Positions 15,868 to 23,800 of a DNA stretch of 44,809 nt are shown here, piece after piece. The translations under genes and the position numbers were made by a program. The notes under the pieces were generated by a model that made no database searches, was not told the origin of the DNA, and saw only the letters and a list, made by a program, of their open reading frames with translations. Within the stretch, counting starts at the first letter, position 1, and every line of letters begins with the position of its first letter. Source of the DNA: an uncultured Myxococcales bacterium. GTDB lineage: Bacteria > Myxococcota_A > UBA9042 > DTJE01. The stretch lies in NCBI GenBank assembly GCA_903847405.1, contig CAINDP010000195.1, forward strand, positions 1 through 44,809. Direction: 5' to 3'.

Positions 15868-15978
15868 AAGGGCCCGGGGTCCCGACCTCGTCTGGAGGTC
15901 GTTCGCTTCCACATCCGCTACCGTTGTGCCTCCTAACCGCTTCGCTGTCATGGGCGGTCGGGACCCCGGACGGGCCTT
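15868..15978 (-). terminator. Long stem-loop with U-tract on minus strand (terminator/attenuator or small RNA)
   Basis: A 14-base perfect inverted repeat, 15874-15887 against 15956-15969 (core GGGGTCCCGACC / GGTCGGGACCCC), encloses 68 bases that hold a second pairing GGAGG/CCTCC (15894-15898, 15929-15933). With bulges the stem extends to AAGG/CCTT. On the minus strand the stem is followed by TTTTCCTTCC, as in an intrinsic terminator. It lies 150-260 bases upstream of the regulator gene and about 400 bases past the SCP2 stop. It could end read-through from that gene, act as a leader attenuator, or be a structured RNA. Confidence 0.5.
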
Positions 15979-16033
15979 CTACGTGTCGGATGCTTCTGGC
16001 GCCCGACCCGCGATTTTCAAGGAGAGTGCATCC

Positions 16034-16062
16034 CCCGGCGGCCCGTTGACCGGGCCGCCGGG
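16034..16062. repeat. Perfect 12-bp inverted repeat hairpin
   Basis: CCCGGCGGCCCG (16034-16045) and CGGGCCGCCGGG (16051-16062) form a perfect stem with a 5-base loop. No T-run follows on either strand. It may be a weak transcription barrier or part of a structured RNA together with the larger stem-loop 60 bases to the left. Confidence 0.55.
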
Positions 16063-16379
16063 AGACTAATGGGGGTAAATTGTGAAATGAGGGTTGGGGA
16101 GTCAACGTCACCGTACGTCATTTAGTATTAGCAGGATGCGTGCCAACGGTCGCGATGATGTGAAACCTCTGATAACTACACAGAAAGGCATCCCAATGGC
16201 GCGACAGGGGAGTTGTAACAGATTGATACATGTTTGGGCGCGTCAGGGGGGCGAAGGGGGGAGGGGCCGATACAAGAATCGTCCTAGCCCTTTGGATGAC
16301 TGGGGTTTCGCGGTCAGAGAATGGTGTGTCGCAAAATGAAACATGCGGAAGAAAGTGGATCAGGATGGTACGGTCTGGC

Positions 16380-16718
16380 CTACCAGCCCTTCGCGTCCAG
16401 CAGGACCTGCAGCTTGAGGGACATGGCGAGGTTGCCTTCCACCTTCAGTTTGCCGGTCTTGAACGCGTCCATGGCGCCCAGTGTGCCGTTGACCAGTCCC
16501 AGGAAGTCGCCGGCGGCCATGCGGATGCGGCAGTTCATCTTTTCGGCCGGGCCTTCGCGCAGAACGGGTTGCGTCAGGTCGAGGGTCCAGGTGCCGCCCG
16601 TTTCGCCGTCCAGCACGAACTCGAACACGCCGCCGATCAGCTTGGCACGAGAAGGGTTGCCGTCGATGCGCGCCTTCAGGACGTCATTGATGTATGAGGT
16701 TGCGGATTCGTAAGCCAC
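16380..16718 (-). CDS. SCP-2 sterol-transfer family protein
   Basis: A 112-residue single-domain protein resembling the SCP2 lipid-binding fold. Visible are GVFEFVLDGETGGTWTLDL near 31-48, a strand with NCRIRMAAGDFLGLVNG near 62-78, and the conserved KTGKLKVEGNLAMSLKL near 87-103. SCP2 proteins bind hydrophobic ligands such as fatty-acyl chains or sterols in a closed tunnel. The length is typical of stand-alone members. The start is GTG at 16718, supported by AAGGAGG 6 bases upstream. It is divergent from the deoxynucleoside kinase gene. The ligand cannot be inferred. Confidence 0.88.
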   Translation of the reverse strand: MAYESATSYINDVLKARIDGNPSRAKLIGGVFEFVLDGETGGTWTLDLTQPVLREGPAEKMNCRIRMAAGDFLGLVNGTLGAMDAFKTGKLKVEGNLAMSLKLQVLLDAKGW

Positions 16719-16765
16719 GGTGAGCCTCCTTCCTTCCTTTCAGATTCCGGCACCAGCCGGGGACG

Positions 16766-16794
16766 ATGATAGCCGAGGGGCGGGGAGGGGGCAA
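16766..16794 (-). promoter_or_regulatory. Predicted promoter of the SCP2 gene
   Basis: Minus strand: TTGCCC (16789-16794, 4 of 6), 17-base spacer, TATCAT (16766-16771, 5 of 6). The leader to GTG 16718 would be about 40 bases. Confidence 0.45.
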
Positions 16795-16827
16795 ACCGGA
16801 GCGACCGCGCGGCGTGGGCGGGCGCGC

Positions 16828-16857
16828 TCGACGTGGTCGCAGCGGGGCTGGTAGAAT
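16828..16857 (+). promoter_or_regulatory. Predicted promoter of the deoxynucleoside kinase gene
   Basis: TCGACG (16828-16833, 4 of 6), 18-base spacer, TAGAAT (16852-16857, 5 of 6). Initiation near 16864 gives a short leader before ATG 16879. Confidence 0.35.
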
Positions 16858-16878
16858 GCCGGCGACCGGGGGATCTGC

Positions 16879-17529
16879 ATGCGAATCGGACCTGCGCGGT
16901 GCATCGGCATCTCGGGGAACATCGGTACCGGGAAATCGACGCTGGTCGAGTTCCTGACGAAGCACTTCCGGGTCCAGCCGCTGTACGAACCGAACGACGA
17001 AAACCCCTATCTCGCGGACTTCTACCAGGACATGCCGCGCTGGGCGTTCCACAGCCAGGTGTTCTTCCTGGTGCGGAAGTTCCACCTGCACCGGCAGTCC
17101 GAGGCGACCCCCGGATGCGTCGTCGTGGATCGGACCATCTACGAGGACGCCGACATCTTCGCGGCGAACCTGGCACGGATGGGCGTTCTGTCGCCGCGCG
17201 AGTACGGCACCTACCGGCAGATGTTCCAGACGTTCGTGGACCTGCTGCGGCCCCCGGACCTCATGATCTACCTGCGCTGCGGGCTGTCGTCGATCCGGCA
17301 GCGTGTCGCCCTGCGGGGCCGGCCCGAGGAGCAGGCCATCCCGGACGCCTACCTGAAGCGACTGAACCGCATGTACGATCAGTGGTATTCGAACTGGCAC
17401 CTGTCGCCCAGCCTCGTGCTGCGCACGGATCGGATCGACTACGTGTCGGACCTGGTGGACCAGGCGGACGTGCTGGATGCCATCGAGCGCATCGTGGGGC
17501 GCCTGCCGCACCAGGATGATGCGGAGTGA
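16879..17529 (+). CDS. Deoxynucleoside kinase family protein
   Basis: A 216-residue nucleotide kinase. Walker A GNIGTGKST lies at about 13-21, an LYEPNDENPYLADFY substrate segment at 35-49, and VVVDRTIYEDADIF with the conserved DR pair at 84-85. A later LRCGLSSIRQRVALRGRPEE segment matches the LID-type arginine region of the dNK family. These enzymes phosphorylate deoxyadenosine, deoxyguanosine or pyrimidine deoxynucleosides with ATP in salvage. The EPNDENPYL reading resembles bacterial dAdo/dGuo kinases, but substrate choice is not provable here. The ATG at 16879 follows GGGGGAT. The DUF192 gene follows 20 bases later on the same strand. Confidence 0.88.
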   Translation: MRIGPARCIGISGNIGTGKSTLVEFLTKHFRVQPLYEPNDENPYLADFYQDMPRWAFHSQVFFLVRKFHLHRQSEATPGCVVVDRTIYEDADIFAANLARMGVLSPREYGTYRQMFQTFVDLLRPPDLMIYLRCGLSSIRQRVALRGRPEEQAIPDAYLKRLNRMYDQWYSNWHLSPSLVLRTDRIDYVSDLVDQADVLDAIERIVGRLPHQDDAE

Positions 17530-17549
17530 GCCGGGAAGGAGGGTGCTGA

Positions 17550-18098
17550 ATGGGACGTGACGCTGCTTCCGGGCGATCGGATCGGGGCGTGCCTGCCGGC
17601 GCGCAGTGGCCTTCGGCCGTGGCCCTGGTCCTGGCCCTCCTGGCGTGCCGTGGGGCCCCGGGGGCCGCTGCCGACGCGTCCTCGTCCCCGGCGGAGGTCC
17701 CCATGCGCGAAACGACGGCAGTGTTCACCGCGGCGGACGGGCGGAAGTCGTCGTTCCGGCTGGAGGTGGCCGATACGCCCGACCTGCGCGAGCGCGGCCT
17801 GATGTACCGGAAGACCCTCGACCCGTCGCGGGGGATGGTGTTCGTGTTCCCGGCGGACGATGTCCTGTCCTTCTGGATGAAGAACACCCACGTGCCGCTG
17901 GACATGGTCTTCGTGGAGGCGACGGGGCGCGTGGCCGGCGTGGTCGAGGATGCCCGGCCGCTGACGCTGGACGTCCGGACGATCGGTGTTCCGTCGCGCT
18001 ACGTGGTGGAGTTGAACGGTCGTGTTGCGAAGGCGAAGGGGATTGGCCCGGGCGCTACCGTCGTGTTCGAGCCTCCGTTGAAGCCCGTCGGGCGGTAG
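17550..18098 (+). CDS. DUF192 family exported protein
   Basis: A 182-residue protein with a hydrophobic N-terminal segment ending LALLAC (Cys33), a likely signal peptide or lipoprotein signal. The mature half is a DUF192 domain: RLEVADTPDLRERGLMYRKTL, GMVFVFPADDVLSFWMKNTHVPLDMVFV read in pieces (MVFVFP, FWMKNT, VPLDMVFV), and a final RYVVELNG. DUF192 is a small beta-barrel family of unknown role, widespread and often exported. Start ATG 17550 has AAGGAGGG upstream. It probably shares a transcript with the kinase gene. Nothing links their functions. Confidence 0.88.
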   Translation: MGRDAASGRSDRGVPAGAQWPSAVALVLALLACRGAPGAAADASSSPAEVPMRETTAVFTAADGRKSSFRLEVADTPDLRERGLMYRKTLDPSRGMVFVFPADDVLSFWMKNTHVPLDMVFVEATGRVAGVVEDARPLTLDVRTIGVPSRYVVELNGRVAKAKGIGPGATVVFEPPLKPVGR

Positions 18099-18139
18099 GC
18101 CCGGTCGGAACCAACCCGCTTTCAAGCAGAACCGAGGCC

Positions 18140-19735
18140 CTACGCCTGCTGGGCGCGGATGCGGCGGACGAAGGTCATGACCGTCTGGATGACGGCGGGG
18201 GCCTCCATGTCCAGCAGCATCTCGTGGCCGCTCTTCTCGAACCACACGAGGTTCTTGTCCTTGGAGGACACCTTCTTGTGGATGATCGTGGCCGCCACCG
18301 GGTTCACGACCTGGTCCTTGCGGGTCTCGATGATGACGATCGGCGCCTTCACGAACGACAGCAGGTTCGTGACCTTGTGCGCGTACTCGTACAGCGACGC
18401 GAAGGACGCCGTGGCGAACTTCGGGTAGTTCCGGTTCTCGCGCTTGCGGCACTCGTCGTCGTGGTAGGCGTCGGGGCTCGGCCAGAACTTGATGACCTTG
18501 GCCAGCGCCGGGGTCATGAAGGCCATCGGGTCCGCGAACTTCAGGGCCGCGGCGACCGTCGCGACGCCGACGACCTTGTCGCGGTGCCGGGCAGCCAGTT
18601 CCAGCGCCACGAGGCCTCCCATGGACAGGCCGACCACGAGGATCTTGTCGCACTCACGATACAGGTCCAGCAGGGCGTTTTCGCCGTCCTCGAACCAGTC
18701 GCGGTTCGTGACGCCTTCCATGTCCTGGTACTTCGTGCCGTGGCCACGAAGGATCGGGAAGCGGTAGGGCAGGTCCTCGGTGTCCAGGTACGGGACCAGC
18801 GGGTCCACGCAATGGATGTCGGAGGTGAAGCCGTGCAGCACCAGCACGCCCAGCGGCGCCTTGGTGCCGGCCTTCAGGCCCTTGGGGGACCGGGTGTAGG
18901 CGTAGCGCGGCAGGAAGGACGGTTCCGTCTTGTCGCGGATCGGCACGACGGTCGGGACGAAGTCGCGGGTGAAGTCGATCAGCTCGGACATCGCCAGCAT
19001 GATCTTCTTGGTCGACTTGGCCAGGTCCTCGCGGGTCGTTTCCTTGACCGGCTTCTTGAAGTACAGGGGCTTGCCGAAACGGATCGTCACCGGCGCCGGC
19101 TTGGGCATCGGCGGGAAGACCTCGAACCGGGGATACGCTTCCGGCGGGTACGCCAGGCCGGTGCCCGACAGGCCGCAGGGGATGATCGGGGCGCCGGTGG
19201 CCATGGCGATGCGGACGGCGCCGGAGTGGCCGCGCAGCAGGCCGGTGTCCTTTTCGACGTCCCAGCGCGGCACGTCTTCCTCACCGGGGATGGTCCCCTC
19301 GGGGAAGATGACCACGGCCTTGCCGTCGTTGACTGCCTTGATGATTTCGGCCAGGGCGTCCTTGTCGCCGCCGCGCTTGACGTAGATGCCGTCCGCGAGG
19401 TCGATCGTGCGGCGGAGCATCGGCCATTCCTTGAAGTCCGCCTTGGCCACGAAGAACAGGCGGCGCTTGGTGCCGACGCCGAGCACCTGGGCGTCCAGCC
19501 ACGAACGGTGGTTGGAGGCGATGATGCAGCCACCGGTCTCGGGGATGTTCTCCTCGCCGATGACTTCCAGGTTGTACTGCTTGTCGAAGGACTTCTTCAT
19601 CATGGTCTTGATCGTGCCGTTGAACTTGTCCTTCAGGGGCTCGTACAGGCCGGCCTTCTTGAGGGCGTCCACGCCCAGTCCGACGACCTGGTCCACGGGC
19701 ATCAGCACCTTGTTCACGAGCTCGTACGTTTCCAT
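18140..19735 (-). CDS. PlsC-type acyltransferase fused to alpha/beta hydrolase
   Basis: A 531-residue two-domain protein. Residues about 50-230 form a glycerolipid acyltransferase: NHRSWLD at 75-81 is the HX4D catalytic motif, FPEGT at 144-148 the glycerol-phosphate-binding motif, and GAPIIPCGLSGTG the fourth block. Residues about 290-531 form an alpha/beta hydrolase with LVLHGFTSD, nucleophile Ser371 in GLSMGG, Asp474 in TRKDQVV and His504 in KSGHEML, a complete triad close to monoacylglycerol lipases. Both activities look intact. A protein that both adds and removes acyl groups suggests glycerolipid remodelling. Its neighbours are an alkylglycerone-phosphate-synthase-like enzyme (divergent) and a lipid-kinase homologue. 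ATG 19735 has GAGGAA upstream. Confidence 0.9.
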   Translation of the reverse strand: METYELVNKVLMPVDQVVGLGVDALKKAGLYEPLKDKFNGTIKTMMKKSFDKQYNLEVIGEENIPETGGCIIASNHRSWLDAQVLGVGTKRRLFFVAKADFKEWPMLRRTIDLADGIYVKRGGDKDALAEIIKAVNDGKAVVIFPEGTIPGEEDVPRWDVEKDTGLLRGHSGAVRIAMATGAPIIPCGLSGTGLAYPPEAYPRFEVFPPMPKPAPVTIRFGKPLYFKKPVKETTREDLAKSTKKIMLAMSELIDFTRDFVPTVVPIRDKTEPSFLPRYAYTRSPKGLKAGTKAPLGVLVLHGFTSDIHCVDPLVPYLDTEDLPYRFPILRGHGTKYQDMEGVTNRDWFEDGENALLDLYRECDKILVVGLSMGGLVALELAARHRDKVVGVATVAAALKFADPMAFMTPALAKVIKFWPSPDAYHDDECRKRENRNYPKFATASFASLYEYAHKVTNLLSFVKAPIVIIETRKDQVVNPVAATIIHKKVSSKDKNLVWFEKSGHEMLLDMEAPAVIQTVMTFVRRIRAQQA

Positions 19736-19873
19736 GACGGCGTTCCTCCGTTCTCACGTGGATCAGCCCGAGTCGACTACGGCTTCGGCGAGAGATTGCT
19801 GCGCAACCCGCTCGCCCGCGCCTTCGTGCCCGGGCAGCTTCGGGGAAGGACGTCTCCCCCGCTCGACGGACGA

Positions 19874-19902
19874 AGCATGGCGCGATTGCTGCACCGCGTC
19901 AA
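19874..19902 (-). promoter_or_regulatory. Predicted promoter of the acyltransferase/hydrolase gene
   Basis: Minus strand: TTGACG (19897-19902, 5 of 6), 17-base spacer, weak CATGCT (19874-19879, 3 of 6). It would give a leader of about 130 bases. Confidence 0.35.
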
Positions 19903-19968
19903 GAGTCGAGTTTGCGTCCGGATGTCACGTGCGCCCCTGTCGGGAAAGTCCTCGCACCGAATGGTGTC

Positions 19969-19998
19969 TTGAGTCCTGTGGCGCGTGCGGGGTATGCT
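19969..19998 (+). promoter_or_regulatory. Predicted promoter of the double-FAD enzyme gene
   Basis: TTGAGT (19969-19974), 18-base spacer, TATGCT (19993-19998), each 4 of 6 to consensus. The leader to ATG 20063 would be about 60 bases. Confidence 0.35.
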
Positions 19999-20062
19999 TG
20001 CGCGTCGGATCCTTGGAGCGTCCCGAGGCGGCTTCGGCTTCGGCGGGAGAGGTGGAGTCCCC

Positions 20063-22828
20063 ATGATCGATGACGATACCCTGAACCGGTTGCGCGGAGC
20101 CGCCGGGGAGGACGGTGTTTCCGTTCGACCGGCCGATCTGGACAACGCCTCGTCGGACCAGTGGCCGCGCCTGGGCGTCCTGCGCCTGTCGCGGTCCGCG
20201 CCCGACTGGCGTCCGGAGGCGGTCGCGTGGCCCCGGGACGACGGTGCGGTTGCCGGCATCCTGCGGACCTGTCGCGACGCGGGCATCCCCGTGGTGCCGC
20301 GAGGCGGCGGTTCGGGCGTGTGCGGCGGCGCCGTTCCGGTCGAGGGGGGCGTGGTCCTGGACCTGACCCGGATGAACCGCCTGCTGGAGGTGGACGACCT
20401 GTCGATGACCTGCGTGGTCGAGGCGGGCATGATGGGGAAGGCCCTCGAGGACGCGCTGAACCTCCGGGGCTACACGCTGGGTCACGAACCCTCCTCGATG
20501 GGCATTTCCACGGTCGGCGGCTGGGTTGCGACACGATCGGCCGGCCGGCACTCGGCGCGGTTCGGGAAGATCGAGGATCTGGTGGTGTCGCTGGACGTGG
20601 TCCTGTCCGACGGGACGCCGCTGCGCCTGCACTCGATGGTCGAGCATCGGGATTCGCCCGAACTGGTCCACCTGGTCCTGGGGGCGGAAGGCACGCTGGG
20701 CGCCGTGGTGCGGGTGCGGTTGCGGATCTTCCCGCGCCCGGCGGCGCGCCGGATGGTGGCCTTCCGCTTCATGGAAATGGACATGGGCCTGGAGGCGATG
20801 CGGAACATGCTTCAGGCGGGGTTGCGCCCGTCCCTGCTGCACCTGTACGACCCGATCGAAACGCTGGTGCACGAATTCTCGGAGGCCGAGGCCGGGACGA
20901 CGGATCCGCTGGAGGCCGAGGCCGGGGTGCTGGAAACGGCCCTGCGCCGGCTGGTCCGGGGCGAACTGCCCAGCGTCTCCCGGCGCGTCGCGGCGCGGAT
21001 GCTGCGCCAGACCCTGGCGAACCCGCTGGTGTCGATGCCGATCATGGACCGGTTGCCCCTGTCCAGCCTGATGGTGCTGGGCTTCGAGGGGGACGAGCGG
21101 CGGACGCGGTTCGACCTGGCCGAGGCGACCGACATCGCGCTGCGGGCCACGGGGCGCGACCTGGGGCCGGGTCCGGCCGAGCACTGGTCCAAGCACCAGC
21201 GCTACGCGTCGTCGTATCGTTTGACGCAGGTGTTCGGGCGCGGGGCCTTCACGGACACCGTCGAAGTGTCCGGGCTGTGGCGGGACCTGCCGGGGATCTA
21301 CCGGAAGGTGCGGTCGGCGTTGTCGCACCGCGTGGTCGTCATGGCGTCCTTTGCCCACGCCTACCGCGAGGGGTGCGCCTGCTACTTCACCGCCGTCGGC
21401 GAACAGTCGAACCCCCGGCGCCTGCTGGATCTGTACGACTGGTGCATCCCGACGGGATTGTCCAGTGCCATGGAGGCGGGCGCCTCGCTGAGCCACCACC
21501 ACGGTATCGGCATGATGAAACGCGCCTACACGCCCGAGGAGTTCCGGGGGGGCAGCCGCCTGTTCTGGGCGATCAAGCGCGCGATGGACCCGGCGTGCAT
21601 CATGAATCCACAGAAGGTCTACCCGGGGACGGTGCCGCTGGTGCGCCCGGACGCGGACCGGCTGAACCCGCATGCCGATTCGGCGTCGTGGATGCAGTGG
21701 GACCCCAGCGGCGCCGTGCCCGGCGAGTTCGTTCCCGAGGTGCCCGAGGAACTGCCCGAGGTCCTGGCCCTGGCGCGGCACCACGGCCTGGCCCTGACGT
21801 GCCAGACAGGGGAAGTCCCGCTGGTGCAGGGGGCGGGGCGGAAGTCGAAGTCCGTGAAGCCCGTGCGCCTGATGCTGGACCGGCTGGACCAGGTCGTGGA
21901 AATGGACCCCGTCTCCGGGACCGTGACGGTCCAGTCGGGGCTGACGGTCCTGCAGGTGGAAAACTACCTGCGCGAGCGGGGATACACGCTGGGCTTCGTG
22001 CCGCGGCGCCTGCTGGGCCAGACCGTCGGCGACTACCTGGCCGGCGCCAGTCCGGCGGCCGGCAGTCCCAAGTACGGCACCGTGCGTCAGAACTGCATCG
22101 GGCTGTCGGCGATCCTGGCCGACGGCACCCTGTTTTCGGCCCGTCCGGCGCCGCGGCGATCCACCGGCCCGGACCTGCTGCACTGCTTCATCGGCGCCCG
22201 CGGGCGCTATGGCGTGATCACCGCGGCGTGCTTCCGCGTGTTCCCGCTGCCGACGGTCCGGGAAGCGGTGGCGTTCGGCGTGGACGACCCCGTGACGGCC
22301 GTGGCGGCGGTCCGGACGATCCTCGTCCGGGAGGCGCTGCCCGAATGGGTGCTCCTGGTCGTCCGTGCGCCGACGGCCTCCTCGGGCCACCGGAAGCGGG
22401 TCCGCGTGGTCCTGCAGTTGGGCGGGACGCGGTCCACGGTGTCCTCGGACATGGCGATCATCCGCGACGTGATGGAGCCCCTGGGGCTGGACGCGGAGCC
22501 GATCCGCACCGAGGACCGCATGGTTCCGCCGACGCGGCGGTACCCCTTCCTGGAGCGCTTCCTGCCGATGGACGCGCTGATGGACGCCGCCACCAGCCTG
22601 CGTTCGACCGAGGCCAGTTGTCCGGAGGCCCACATCACCCACGTGTCGATCCAGGGGGCGACGTTGCGGCTGCTGCTGCGGGAAGACGGGCACCAGTTCC
22701 CGCCCGGACTGGAAACGCGCCTGCGTGGCGAGGCCGCCGACCCGGTGCGGCAACAGGTGGCGAAACTGATGAAGGCCGAACTGGACCCTGACGGCATCCT
22801 GAACGCGGCCCTGGACCGGACCGAGTGA
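20063..22828 (+). CDS. Alkylglycerone-phosphate-synthase-like flavoenzyme with second FAD-binding module
   Basis: A 921-residue protein with two flavoprotein modules. Residues 1 to about 540 follow alkylglycerone-phosphate synthase (AGPS) closely: PP-loop PRGGGSGVCGG at 79-89, GHEPSSMGISTVGGW near 130-144, LGAEGTLGAVVRV, the active-site HHHGIG beginning at His478, and KRAMDPACIMNP. AGPS swaps the acyl chain of acyl-dihydroxyacetone phosphate for a fatty alcohol, making the ether bond. From about 545 a second FAD_binding_4-like module begins: LDQVVEMDPVSGTVTVQSG, LGQTVGDYLAG and GARGRYGVIT. Its PP-loop reads QGAGRKS, not the usual GGGTS, so it may not hold FAD. ATG 20063 follows GGTGGAG. Usual AGPS length is about 450-650. 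Confidence 0.88.
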   Translation: MIDDDTLNRLRGAAGEDGVSVRPADLDNASSDQWPRLGVLRLSRSAPDWRPEAVAWPRDDGAVAGILRTCRDAGIPVVPRGGGSGVCGGAVPVEGGVVLDLTRMNRLLEVDDLSMTCVVEAGMMGKALEDALNLRGYTLGHEPSSMGISTVGGWVATRSAGRHSARFGKIEDLVVSLDVVLSDGTPLRLHSMVEHRDSPELVHLVLGAEGTLGAVVRVRLRIFPRPAARRMVAFRFMEMDMGLEAMRNMLQAGLRPSLLHLYDPIETLVHEFSEAEAGTTDPLEAEAGVLETALRRLVRGELPSVSRRVAARMLRQTLANPLVSMPIMDRLPLSSLMVLGFEGDERRTRFDLAEATDIALRATGRDLGPGPAEHWSKHQRYASSYRLTQVFGRGAFTDTVEVSGLWRDLPGIYRKVRSALSHRVVVMASFAHAYREGCACYFTAVGEQSNPRRLLDLYDWCIPTGLSSAMEAGASLSHHHGIGMMKRAYTPEEFRGGSRLFWAIKRAMDPACIMNPQKVYPGTVPLVRPDADRLNPHADSASWMQWDPSGAVPGEFVPEVPEELPEVLALARHHGLALTCQTGEVPLVQGAGRKSKSVKPVRLMLDRLDQVVEMDPVSGTVTVQSGLTVLQVENYLRERGYTLGFVPRRLLGQTVGDYLAGASPAAGSPKYGTVRQNCIGLSAILADGTLFSARPAPRRSTGPDLLHCFIGARGRYGVITAACFRVFPLPTVREAVAFGVDDPVTAVAAVRTILVREALPEWVLLVVRAPTASSGHRKRVRVVLQLGGTRSTVSSDMAIIRDVMEPLGLDAEPIRTEDRMVPPTRRYPFLERFLPMDALMDAATSLRSTEASCPEAHITHVSIQGATLRLLLREDGHQFPPGLETRLRGEAADPVRQQVAKLMKAELDPDGILNAALDRTE

Positions 22829-22868
22829 ACGCGGCCGACCGGCCGACAACAGCAACGGAGGCAAGCAC

Positions 22869-23789
22869 GTGAAGCCGTTCTTCGTGGTGAATCCCCACAG
22901 CGCCAACGGCGCGACCCGGCAGAGGTTCCTGGAGGCCGAGCCGCTGATCCGCGCGGTCTACCCGGCCATGCGGTGCGCGTTCACGGCGGCTCCACTGCAC
23001 GCGACGGAACTGGCCGAGCGTGCTGCGCGGGACGGTGCGGACGTGGTGATCGCCGTGGGCGGGGACGGAACGTTGAACGAGGTCGCCGGCGGGCTGCTGG
23101 CCTCGGGGCGGGCGGCGGAAACGGCCCTGGCGATGCTGGCCAGCGGGACCGGGGGCGACTTCCGCCGGGTGGCCGGCTTCCCGCGGGAACCGGAAAAGAT
23201 GGCGGCGTTCCTGGGGGAGGCCGTGCGCCGTCCCATCGACTGGGGGATGCTGGACTATGTGGATCAGAACGGGAAGGAGTGCCAGCGCCCCTTCGTCAAC
23301 ATCGCCAGCCTGGGCATCTCGGGCGTGGTGGACAAGTTCGTGAACGCGACGTCGAAGGCCCTGGGGGGGCGCGTGTCGTTCCTGGCGGGGACGGTACGCG
23401 GGATGCTGGCGTTCAAGAACGTCCCGATGCGCGTGACGGTCGACGGGAACATGTTCCACGAGGGCCCGACGAACCTGGTGGCCATCGCGAACGGGCAGTA
23501 CTTCGGGGGCGGGATGCGGGTCGCGCCGGACGCGAAACTGGATGACGGCCTGTTCGACGTCGTGGTGTTCGAGGACCTGTCGAAGATCGAGTTCCTGGCG
23601 CTGGCCAGCGTGATTTACGGCGGCCGTCACCTGGGTCGGCCGAAGGTGCGGGTGACGCGCGGCACGGTGGTGGTCGTCGAGGCGGTCGGGGATGCGCTGA
23701 TCGATCTGGACGGCGAGCAGGTCGGGCGGGCGCCGGCACGGGCGACGATGCACGCCGGGGGCCTGGTCGCGTTGATGCCGCGGGAGTGA
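22869..23789 (+). CDS. Diacylglycerol/lipid kinase family protein
   Basis: A 306-residue cytoplasmic enzyme of the DAGK catalytic family (DgkB/YegS/sphingosine-kinase type). The signatures are NPHSANG at 8-14, the ATP-binding VGGDGTLNEV at 63-72, ASGTGGDFRR near 98-107 in place of the usual GT.NDfA.., NIASLGISGVVD, and a C-terminal DLDGEQVG, the usual 'iDGE' motif. These enzymes phosphorylate diacylglycerol, sphingoid bases or related lipids. The gene starts with GTG 22869 behind GGAGG and follows the AGPS-like gene by 40 bases, probably co-transcribed. In that setting a lipid alcohol made or used by the neighbours is a plausible substrate. Confidence 0.9.
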   Translation: MKPFFVVNPHSANGATRQRFLEAEPLIRAVYPAMRCAFTAAPLHATELAERAARDGADVVIAVGGDGTLNEVAGGLLASGRAAETALAMLASGTGGDFRRVAGFPREPEKMAAFLGEAVRRPIDWGMLDYVDQNGKECQRPFVNIASLGISGVVDKFVNATSKALGGRVSFLAGTVRGMLAFKNVPMRVTVDGNMFHEGPTNLVAIANGQYFGGGMRVAPDAKLDDGLFDVVVFEDLSKIEFLALASVIYGGRHLGRPKVRVTRGTVVVVEAVGDALIDLDGEQVGRAPARATMHAGGLVALMPRE

Positions 23790-23800
23790 GGACGGTGAGA

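Larger units (their letters stand above)
15787..16379. other. 593-bp gene-free region
   Basis: I see no convincing gene. Short open frames here lack codon bias and homology signs. The region holds the two inverted-repeat structures listed separately. About 16065-16240 is clearly less GC-rich than the surroundings (for example around 16070-16085 and 16125-16135), which fits regulatory or non-coding DNA. Confidence 0.5.
19736..20062. other. 327-bp divergent intergenic region of the lipid locus
   Basis: No gene seen. It separates the acyltransferase/hydrolase gene from the double-FAD enzyme gene and carries one candidate promoter in each direction, about 70 bases apart, so the two transcription units may share control. 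Confidence 0.5.

Noticed and set aside
15868-15978. SRP RNA, 6S RNA or tRNA-Sec as identity for the stem-loop
   Set aside because: The GGAAGG...GCAG signal of SRP RNA is absent, and no tRNA arms are found. 6S RNA's central bubble could not be shown by eye.
16094-16339. An 81-codon open frame on the plus strand in the gene-free region
   Set aside because: No ribosome site, no codon bias and no recognisable motif. It lies in the AT-richer, hairpin-containing region.
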